Below are positions 1-12,000 of a stretch of 64,000 nt of DNA, piece after piece. The stretch is taken from NCBI GenBank assembly GCA_914767715.1, contig OU612075.1, forward strand, positions 8,742,001 through 8,806,000. Direction: 5' to 3'. Below the pieces are notes generated by a model that saw only the letters and a list, made by a program, of their open reading frames with translations, searched no databases and was not told where the DNA came from. This stretch comes from Membranipora membranacea (Eukaryota; Bryozoa; Gymnolaemata; Cheilostomatida; Membraniporidae). Each line of letters starts with the position of its first letter. Position 1 is the first letter of the stretch. The position numbers and the translations under genes are program-made.

Positions 1-3000
1 ATGACGAGCTGCTGCTGGATTGAGTTTCATACTGCCAGTGCTAGCCATCTGATAGGCCACGTTACTCTGGGAATTTGTAGTTCCACCCAAACTTTCTTCA
101 TTGTACTCGCTAGAGAGATGAAATGGAAATGCAGGAAAAAATAATAAAACAAAACATTTTCTCTGTATCTGCATGAGAACACAGGGCTGAAAACTTTAAA
201 AAAGCCAACATTAATTTCCGTTAACATGAGATTTGCTCATGTGTTTTGACTGGGTCAGATATATATATTCTGATTGATAAGTCTGTGCTACAACCGACGA
301 TTTTGCTCACAAAAAAAACCACCTTTCTCTAACACAATCCATGAGTCGTAATTGATAGACAGAATTGCCAACAGGTTGGCTCTGATCTTATTGGCCTCTC
401 GATAACCAATAAGAGCCAACACATTTCCTAACTTGAGAGTGAGACTTACTTTTCTTTGTCCTTTTGACGCTTCCTGTATGTAGAGATAACAGCAGCCAGT
501 AGAAAGATGAGTATGATACCAATGACAAACCCCAGAGCCAAGGGAAGAGCCAGCTTATCCGGTTTGATATTTGGGTCCCATAGTGTGGTTGTCTCAATAA
601 TAACAACAGTGGCAGGTGGCATAAACTCTGGATATCCACCTTATAAAAAAGGGATTTGAATGTGCAAATATAGTCAATATTATGGTCTGAAGGTTTCAAA
701 GAACAGAGGGCAGCAGATATGTAACTCACACAATCCATCCGTTTTCAACTACTATGCCGTGCAATTTTTCAATCCCACTACTGAGCATAATTTCTTCATG
801 AAAACATGTTTACAATGTTTAGTGATTACCAATTTATAAATACCTTATGAACTTACTATAGCTGCAGTCAGCTTTCACTGGTGGATTCCATGATCCATTA
901 CTAAGGCAGGTATACTCCTGCCCAGCACTGCCATGCAGTAACTCATATCCATGTTTACAGCCTGTGATCTCCAGTGTTGAACCCTCTACATAGCTGGAAC
1001 CGTTTCTCTTACCATGCATAACGGGCATACCACAGGATACCACTGAGTGGGAGGAAGAGAAGAAAATATATAAATTACTAATCCAAATTTTGACCGATTT
1101 TCATTTCTCTCCAATATCTTGTTTTAAATCATCGAGTGGTTTCCAGAAGCTAACAAGGTTGACAATGGTTCTTTGATTTAACTCAGGGATGTATATTTTT
1201 CCGCTACATTATCTGGCCAATTTAATTTTCCTTTCATAAAATATGTTTTGCTATACGTTTTATCTCCTGTTTTAAAGCAGAAAATTTATTAACAAAAACT
1301 GATGATAATACAAGAGGGTAGTTTGAGCCCCCAAACTCTTGGTCCCTGCCAGACGGCCTCATCTATACTCACAGATAAAGACTATCTATAAAGATTCTCA
1401 AACCTGGTTTTGCAGCAACCTTCATGACCTCATACCACTGTTTGGTTGCCTGACTTTCAGCTTCCACATCGCCAATTATCTCCCCTGTAGATTCATCTGA
1501 GTTTTCTCCCTCTGCTGCTGAGAACAGCGATATCTGAGCTTTGGCTGGAGAATAAAATGAAAGTTAATGAATAAGAACAACGTTAATAACAATTATGTGA
1601 ACAACCTTGAGGGTTTCAAATCTTATTCCAATTTTGCCATCTAGCTCATAAATTAAAAATGACGATCTCTCAAAATGTCAGACAAAAGGGCAAGTTAATA
1701 TTTGTGTAACAGTGTAACTTTCTGAACTTCTCAGTTGAAAAGGCTTGTGATAAAAAATATTTGAACGACCTGATGTTTTAAGCGTCAGAGGTAACAACAC
1801 AATTATGCAAATACTACCTGCTTCTGGTGCTGTTCCAAGCAGAGCACCTGTCGCCAGCCCATCCTTGAGCTCTTTAGTTATACTGACAATGGCGTCAAGA
1901 TTACTTTTCCCAGCTGTCACTCTGATCCCGAGACCAGAATCAAATGTGATAGTGAAGTTAGAGTGGTCAGTGATCGGCACCAAGTCCCAGCTACTCACCA
2001 TAACACCTGCAAATTAATTCTAATGTTTTTTATTTCTCTCGCTGATCAATATCTTGGCTCACAATATATACCTTTTCAGCAATAATTATTTAAAAAACAA
2101 GTTAAATTTAGTAATCAAACACATTTGACTGTTGAGTTTATTTCAATGTATTTCAAATTCATTTGAGTAATTGATTTTTATTATTTACATGATATTTGTG
2201 ATTTTCCATGATTATAGATTATTTTTTATGATTTTTCATTATTTTTTATGACTTTTCCTGTTTTTTTCGATCATGTTTTTTTTGTGATTTTTCATGATTC
2301 TTCATGATTCTTCATGATTGTTCATGATTTTTCATGATTTTTCATGATTTTTCATGATTTTTCATGATTTTTCATGATTTTTAATGATTTTTCATGATTT
2401 TTCATGATTTTTCATGATTTTTCATGATTCAAAACTTTGTTACATTGCTTACCAGATCACAATATCAGAAAATGGTGAGTATCTTACCAAGTCAACAGCT
2501 TTGTTTTATACCTTACTAATTTCGATAATACTTGACACTGCATTTCATCTTAAGCTACTGACCATTGAACTCTTGTTTATACCAGGCCGGCTCCGTAAAG
2601 CTCTGCTCTTTATCAGCCACTCTGATTGTAGTTCTAGTGGCTACTTTACTAGCTTTGTGTAGAATTATCTCCACTTTATCGGTGTTATTGCCGGTCATGA
2701 CTAGCCCAGTGACAACAACCCCTGATCCGTCAGATGCTGCCAAAATATAACTCAAATCTATATACATGCTTTAGCTTTATGTAGCTCACATCTTTACAGC
2801 TTCCTACGCCTTGTAGTTGACCATTAATTCGTCTAACACAAACCAGGGAGAATAAAAATTCCCGTTCTCCCAGCACAAATCTATGGAGCGCTGCAAATTT
2901 GTCTATGGGATTCTGATATGAATATTAAGTATTTTTACCTGCTTTCAGCCTAGCTTGAACCTGGACTCCAGAATCAGTCTGTAGAACGACATAGTCCCCA

Positions 3001-6000
3001 GCTTCTGTTGGTTTGTGTTTTGAGTCATCGAAACTTTCAAAGTTACCTATACCGTAAACGGCAGCTACAAATATTGATTAAAACCTCAATCAGAAACAAA
3101 AGTTTTAAGTGCTTTTATGAAAAAAAACAGGCTTCATTTTTCTGAGAAGCTGGTCATCAACAGACATAGAGAAAATACCATTCCTAATTCTAAAATGTAA
3201 TTATAAGAGAAAAAGTGTTTGCTGAAAAAAGGTTGTTTGTCACAGCTCTGGTAAATTATCATAATCACTGGTTGTACAGGCATATGCTAAAAGTGTAACT
3301 GTGCCCATTATTGACAATCTTCACCTCCAGTGCTAGTAAGTATGTTAGCTCAGATCAGATTTGGTGATAGTTGTTACCCAATCAGAGCCGACAATCGGCT
3401 TCTCTTGTGCAAAAATTGGAAAATATCTCTTTGCACTCACCAGTAGCCACATTCTGATACTGGTCACAGTCTTTTGTAGGCCGCTGACCCATATATATAT
3501 TACACATGCTGTCTACTTTGTTCCATAGACAACAGTATTGATAAGTGATCACATCATATAGCCAGTGAGAGAGCCCAGGTATAAGACCTGGTGCATTATA
3601 CGGGGAGGCGCCTGCAAGTAAGAATAAGTGGAAAGTTGAACTTTGTCAACAAATAAAAACAATGCTCAAAGGAATTGCTCTCACGATTTATATCTATAGA
3701 AAAGTTCACAATAAAATAGAGTTTAATATGCAGTTATCTTATGTAGAAGTAGGGGAGGACAACTCTAAACATTTAGCAGCCATATCACAACTTCTAGCGC
3801 CTGATGTCTACAACTGTGCAGTGGGAATCAAACTGTTGTGTGAATTCAGAAGATATCCAAGTATCATTGTTTCAGTTCACAGGCTTATGGTAAAACATTC
3901 TTCAGACTTTTCAATACCTTGACTGTGTCCCTTATCCACAGTAGAGCCATATATCGAATCTCCTGCATATTTAAGATTACCATCTGAGCCATAGCAGCAT
4001 TGTGCACCTGCTCCAGTTGGATATCTGAGTACAGCAATAACATAGTTTCAATTTTGAATATAACTTATCAAAGGTTTGCTCTACTACATTATCATTTATC
4101 AACTAATGTTTTCCAAAAATATATCACCTTAATGGTTATGGCTTCACCAGTTTTGTCAAGATTTAGATCATTAATGGATTAATGAATTAATTGTTTCAGA
4201 TCCTGGCTCCACAACACTTGTGAAGTCATAAACCAAGACAATACTTCTTTCTTCATAATGTACTTACGATGGCCACACAGATCTGACACAATGTTGAGCT
4301 GTTTGGTGATAGTAACAGTTGCCACTTGATTCTTTGTTATAAATATTACAGCCAGGGTCGGGTATGAAACGCCCGATGTCTGCCATTGCCTGACTCATAG
4401 TACATGGGCAAGACTAAAAATAAGATGGAAAATATGCCATCAAATAAAATCAACTGTGCACAATATAACTTAATATTTTCCTACCAGTGTATCTATACTT
4501 GGTATTTAGATGTAAATGATCAATTAAGGGTGCATTCTCTTTGAGAACGGCCTGGCCGAGGTAATTTGAACCAACCTCAACGAGAGTTGGAACCTCACAT
4601 AAGATTTTCTTCCGTTAGTATTACTCAGTATGAAGTGATAGATCTCACTAATTGGTTATAGGTATCAAACAAAACCTCTAAAAATATGATTTAATTTTCC
4701 ATCAAACCATCTTACCTCCAGTTCATTGAGCCAGTTGAGACCCTGTCCATCAGGTCCATTATCAGATAGGAACCAATCATAGCACATCTGATCAGGCCAG
4801 TCCTCTCCTTTCTCTTCTGTCAGCTGACGGTGAGCGTACCAGCCTAGTGCTCCAACATTAGACCATAATCGACTATGCGGATATGTGAAAAGAACTATCA
4901 TTTTTTGAAGGAGGAGACTTAACTAAAATGTGGGTGGAATTAAGCCAATGTGTTGCCTCTGATTGGCCTTCCAACATGCCAGTCGATCGGATTAAAGCAA
5001 ACACAACGGTTAAGGGGAGTTAAAACTGGATTTTCATGATAAAAATCAACAAATTTTGCAAAATATCCAGGGTTTCTACTCTGGCCATTTCCTTTTTCTC
5101 TTCTCACAAACCAACTCATCTCTATCTTCCAGAGGAGGAACAATATTGAAGAATACAGTCTTTGAGTTTTGGGAATATGAATAAGTTAGCTATTTCGGAT
5201 CTGTTGTCAGTTTCTTATGGTGATAAGAAAAGATTTAATTTAACATTGACCTTGTCAGAACCTACCCAGGATTAGCAGCGTCTGGTGAATCTATAAGTTC
5301 TAACACTATAGCTCCAACCATCTTATCGTGGCAATCAGCTGTACAGTTGAGAAGTGAAGAGTTAAAGCTATACGATCCGGAGTTGTCTACTCCGCCATCT
5401 ATTATATACTCCTTTCTCCACTCATAAACCTACAGGACGTGAGAAAAACATTGGTGGTGAAGATTGCTGCGGGCACAGAAATAAGCATACATAAAAACAT
5501 GTAATTTAGAAACCTTGGTTAGGTACCTATGGCATGAATTATCTTCTCTTAGTAACACTACACTGGGTTGCCTATGCCCTGGATCCGCAGACGCACCACA
5601 AAGCTATGGAATGAGGCACGCCAGCCATGGATCCATAACCATAACTAAACCATCGCTTCTCGGCCTATTGGCTAAGATCAAAGTGTCACTGCCAATGGCC
5701 GATTAGTGCCAGTTCAGTTTTGGCAGCTCGCTGCACACCCACGATTAGGAGGTCCGCCATGGCCTCACCTCTAGGATGCATTCTAGTTTTCTAGGAGGTA
5801 TCACATTCTCAGTATGAGGATCTAAGGCACCTTGCGTCCCTCTTTAGGGGCAGCCCAATCTTCTGTTTCTTCGCAAACAGCAACTAAACCATTATTAACA
5901 GGTTGAAGGGTAGCAAGTTTATGATAGATAATTCTTTAAAAAAATTGATACAGCAATATAATTAGCCTCAATGATGCACATGCAGTGCAGACATATGCAA

Positions 6001-9000
6001 ATAACCACTAACAGTACTATTTTCATGATAGGTGAAGAGCTTTATATCAAGTTTCTTTGAGGTATCAGTATTGAAATCAGACGGGTTCCATGTAAACACC
6101 AGTTCATCGGTAGGGTCGACAGATCTCCAACTATCAATGTCTTCCAGGGTAACAAAATTCGAGATTCGATTTGCTGTTGAAAATAAAAAATTCTAAAGAG
6201 TTATATTCATGCGTTAGATTTAATACCCTTAATATATATGTGGATTATTATCTTAGTGGCAACCTTTGTGATTTGTGACCAAGAAAACGATTTATATCTT
6301 CGAAATTAGTGCAAGCACTAGCTCACCAAACAGTATCACCAATAATCATGGGCTCATTGTTGTCAAAGACTGTTTCTAATGAAAGCTAAAGAATTAGCTC
6401 CACAGCTCCAAGCCTCAATTATCTTTTAGCTATCAACAAAATCTCACTTCATAAATGGGCAGTTCAAATCAAATCTCAGATGTTACACATTAGAAAGTGT
6501 GAAGAGATTTTGAGTTAAACTGCTAGTTGATCACCATTTCTTGCTCTGGAAATCTTATGCTGCCGCAAGTAAGACACACAATACTCAGCTGTCGCACTGC
6601 AACTACTAATCAAAATAGGGCAGCACTGGTGTATATATTAAGCTTTGACAAAGTCAACTATTCTGCATTGGGAGCAGTGACGATCCAAGGGTGAGTTTTT
6701 GATAAACATGTTTTTTGCTCAGCTATCATTAATCACGTGTGAATCTAAAAGTATACCTTTTGGCACCATAGTTACTGAATTCATTTTCGCATGTTATTTT
6801 ATATTATGATTGGGTAGCATGGTTTGGGTGTGGGGCTCTAGCATCTGCAAAAAGATTCCCACGGTTTGCAGGCTCGACAGAGCACAGAGAAAGATCTCAA
6901 AACTTCAAGTTTTATACAATATAGGCCCAAGTTTGAGCATTCAAACTGTGCAGGGATAATTGCAAGTAGCATTTCATCACCAACAACCTTCCCCATAAAA
7001 AATGGTTGATAATGAAATGCTACTACTAGCTATCCCGGTACAGTTTGAGCGCTTACACACCATATGCTGAAGGAAATGGAAAATAACACTCACAAACCAG
7101 GTAATACGTATCAGCCTTCTGTACCTCTTCTCCATTTAGAAGCAGCTTAAACTTGACTTTCTCATTGCCGTAGAATGTTGGAGCGTAGCAGAGAGCTCTG
7201 GAAGGGCTGAGATATGAGCCAGTAACTACCTATCAACAATCAGCAAAATTTCAACTCTCTGAGGAATTCAGGTATATCATAGTTTCTTCCATTTGGCGAA
7301 GTCCACTTTGGACATCAATCAGGGTCTTAAGTAAGTGTCTCACCAGGGAGCTTGTCTTACAGTAAATAGCGGTTTTATACGGAGTCAGCTATTCACAACA
7401 AAAGGGAGGACGACTCATTGGGTTCATCAGTGAATATACAATAAATCAAATGTTTGCTCAGACAGCAGTAATATGCTAGATTAATACAATATATGATACA
7501 ATATAATAATATATTCAAATAAAAAACAACATAATACAATTTAGTCAAGGAGCTTACTTGGTCTCCAAATTGGCACTCAATCTTCTGGTTTGCTTCGAAG
7601 CAAACCTCGGACACCTCGACAGGATTACCTCCACACATCGGACCGCTAGAGGGGTATAAGCGCAGTGGGGATCCGCCTGTGAAAAAATTAAACAGATTAC
7701 GTGATAAATCTGCTCATATCGACTTTTATCCTTTTGAACCAAGTTAATTGCCACAGAATTTCAAACAACCCAAATTAAAAAATAATTTGCTTCTCTGGGG
7801 GTTGAAAATTTTGGTGTGTACTCAACAGAACTTATGAAAGTCGACAAGTAAAGATAAATCAGAGGGTTGCTCTCATCGGAGAAAAACTTTCCTTTTCACA
7901 TTCAAATTTGAAGTATTAAAAGTGATTTACACAATATAAATAATAAAGTTACCTATAGCGCATGATTACACTATTTCTACAGCACTCTCCTAGAAAAATC
8001 AGTTAAACTTAGTTCATGGTATCAAAGACCTGATCTTAATCTGGATCCCGGAGCTTGAGTTGCCAAAAACCTTGGGAAAACCTCGGGAAAACTCATCCAC
8101 ATGTGCTAGCATATAAAGAATTCACTTACTGTCACTCTCCGAAGAGCAGCCGTGTTCTTTAGGCTGAGATGAGGATAACTCCACAACATAAAGTCCAGCC
8201 GTGTCGCTGGCCTGAAAGTCGTCTATAGCCAGAATATTCTCACCATAGCTAAGTTTATAAAAAGATTTGTCTCCTCCTAAATTTATTCCTGCCTGGGAAA
8301 CAAGAGGAGTTAGTAATAATATTTGATATAAGCCTTCGATCTTCTGTGGTGATGTTTGTTCTCTGCACAGCCGTTATGATCACCCAGTTGCTTTGTGAAA
8401 GCCTTCATATTATGTTAGGCTGTTGCGATCAATGGACACATGAAGAATTGGACACATAGCCTAAAAGATGCTTTCAGAGGTACTTGTTTCAAAACCATCT
8501 ATAACGATCATGAAGCGAATAAGGGCAAATTTCAACCAATCATTAAACTCACCAAACCTTGCCGGGAAATGGACTGCTACGAAAATGGTGTATCCCCAAG
8601 TATATTTTATTAAAATGTAAATAATCGCAAGACTTGATTTTTGTAGTTACAAATATGACACAGCAAGAGCTTTGTTGTCTTATAATCCATAATATCACGG
8701 ACACAAAATAAGAAACCGATTTCCTCTGATTATAGGGTATTATAATTTACCTGAGCTGGAGGATTGTCTGCCCCTATACCCGTCTTTGCGTCCCCACCAT
8801 TACCATATCCTCCGTCCCAAACCACAGTGTGATAATTAAACACTGCATAAGTAGAGGATCCATCTGTGACAATAACGACCTGTAATCTGTTCCTCTGCAA
8901 AAAATTATACAGCAGTAATGACCCTGCCATATATTCTGTGCGCTTAGCATGCCGACCATTTTCATTTCTACCGTGAGAATGTTAGGCAAGTCTTTCTTAT

Positions 9001-12000
9001 ACAGATGGTTCAGGAATAGCTAGATTGTATATTGTCAGCCTCACTTGATCTTTGTCATTTTCAGATAAAAACACTCTCCAATCCGTTTGAAATCTAAATC
9101 ATGAAATATTGAAAACATAAAAAACATCACTCACATGTCGAGTGAGTGGAATTTAACGCATAACGTGTACCCCTACAATGTAAAAATGATCAATACCAAG
9201 GGAATTGTTTTTTGCATTTTCTTGCATTTTCTGTCTGTTTTATTTAGCGAGTACCTTGCATAATCTGAAATTTGAATTTTATTTTAGACACAAATATTTT
9301 GGTTGGATATACCGGGTAAGGCAGTGAAGCAGGATCTCCACCAAAGAAGGACACATTTTTCCAGGCTACTGCAAATGAATTTGTCGCTTTGAATCCCCCA
9401 GTCCCGGCCACAGCGTCATCAATAGCTTTCTCCACATCGACTAACGAGTCTCCAGTTATATCAAATGAGTAAGCTACCGAAGCTAGGCTATCTCTGTAAT
9501 AATATGAAATTAAAGCTACATTTACATTGCCAATTATTTGGACAGATTAATTGGTAATGTCACGAATATCCCTGGTTGAGTAGTCCGCCATATTTGTTGG
9601 CGATGTCAACTCTTTGCTCTAACTTTAGTACTATGCTTAATAGTTTATGTTAAATGAAGTCAAATGACTTCCCTGTATGACTCTTCAGGAACATAGAAGG
9701 TTGTTGAAAGAGATTGTTTGAAAACAGTCAGCTACTGGATATGTGGATATGGAGCTGGTATATTTGCTGATAGAGAAAGTTGGCGGATGACAAAATCATC
9801 AAACAGTGAGCTCACAACGTATGAATCAAACTCGGAAACAAGTAAGTTGGAATATCGAAATGGTTAAGGTAATGTCAAAGACCGATCCGAATATCAACAT
9901 ATCATATACCGTTGGGAAGCTGATGAGCTACTGAAAATGAATACTTTAACAAAAACTTGATTCGATGGGTCGTTTCATTTTAGGGGGGAAATTAGGCAGA
10001 AAACGCTGTTTTGGTCAATGCAGATAGAGGAGTCAAATTAATTGCAAGAAATTTCAAACAGGTGGAATGTATACTTAGAGATTGCGTTCATCGTAAAACT
10101 TGATTTTGTTTGATATATCACTAGTCTTAAGTGACTTTTTACGTCACGTCATACAATGCATTCGTACAAATAGGTGAAATTTTAATCATTGATTAAAATA
10201 TCATTAATTCCAATCATTAAAAAAAAGGAAAAAATGAAAATAAATGTATTGTATGACGTGGTGTAAAAAGTCACTTTAGACTAGTCATATTTCAAACAAA
10301 ATCAAGTTTTACGATGAACGCAATCTCTAAGTATACATTCCACCTGTTTGAAATTTCTTGCAATTAATTTGACTCCTCTATCTGCATTGACCAAAACAGC
10401 GTTTTCTGCCTAATTTCCCCCCTAAAATGACACGACGTCATCGAATCAAGTTTTTGTTCAGGTATTCATTTTTAGTAGCTCATCAGCTTTTCAACGGTAT
10501 ATGGTATGTTAATATTCGGATCGGTCTTTGACATTACCTTAAGCCGGAGGTTTGACTAAGATAATGGCGTGCAATATGGCACTTTTAAGTGCGACCATAA
10601 AATTAAAATGGTCACCTAGAAGCTATAAGACTGTTAACTCAATACCGGCAACTTCCTAGAAATACTGAGATACAACGGGCGATATCTATAGAAATAATGT
10701 ACAGGTCAACAAGGATCTGAGGGGTTAGCTGATGAGGAAACTATCACAATGTTAACTTTTTACTATCAAGAAAAGTTAGACACTCAAATTAAGCTTATGG
10801 CAGGCAGGCGTCTTATCTCTAAGTGTGGGGGAACTGTTAGAAACTACTGCACCTACATACCATTCTTAAGATAAGACAAAGAAATGTGAGGAATGCAGTA
10901 TAGTAAGTAGGATTAATACTGCCACACTGCTTCTGGGCTTGAGGGATAACACCGATGAAAATATAAAAGTTACCTCAATGAAACTTGCCAAACTATTCAA
11001 GTTCAGGTCTTTGTTGTATGCAGTGGGCATCAAGCGTTGTTGCCTACAAACTTTTTTTGGAAACAAGAACAAACCAATGTTTTTATTATTCTCTTTTGGC
11101 TTGATTCTCACTAAAATGCGAATTTGTTTTCACCTTACGCAAACATTACAATAAAATATTTCTAAATAGCAATCAATTTTCACAAAAAAGTTGTAGGATA
11201 ATACAATCACACCATTAATCTAGCACATATTTGTTTCCTCAGGTGTTTTTAAAAAGCTGTGTATCTATGAGCGGTGCTGTGATGCCCGCCTTTGGTAATA
11301 TCAACTTGCCACCAAAGAGAAAAAAACTTATTCTGCTATTAATCCGAAGACTTATCACGTGGCTACCACCAAAGCACAATACACAATCTAGACTTACTCT
11401 GTTTCGTCAGGGCGGTACTGCATACGTGCTTTGAACACAGAGAATACCAGTGGGTTGTCTGAGGCGGTAGCTAGGGGTAAGGTATCCTTCAGGAAAGTGT
11501 CGGGAGAGTACTGGCTCTTTATAGAGAAATATCCATTTGATGAGATCTAAAACAGAATATCATGATGCAATGTCTAAATATTATTAGCGGTGAGTGGCTG
11601 ACATTTTCCACACAGGTTTATAGCATGGTATTTCACTCACAACTCTGGGGCTACTTGGTATATACTCTCACATTATGCATAAAAAATGTGACATTATAAA
11701 CTATGAATTTTTAGGGATGGATGCGCTTTACTTGCTGGGATTTAAAATGCCCATCCAGGTTTTATTTATTTGCTTGTTTTGCTGGTTCCCTGCTGGTCAC
11801 ATGACTTGACACTGAGGGTTATGACTCTAAAAGTATGCAAAGATACCTGTCAACAGCCACCTCGATTAGAATGACTAAAACTTAGCTGGCTGATACCTTT
11901 TAGACATGAACTTAGCTAGTTTGTTTTTGACCAAGATACTATCTCGTCGAGTAGTTGTCTAGATGGAGAAATCGGCCACTTATGACTATAATAATAATCG

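Noticed and set aside
2284-2430. CRISPR-like array
   Set aside because: The 10-base unit repeats without spacers and lies in a eukaryotic intron; it is a minisatellite.
5652-5686. Working U2 snRNA gene
   Set aside because: Only the first 35 or so bases match; the branch-pairing motif, Sm site and 3' stem-loops are not seen.
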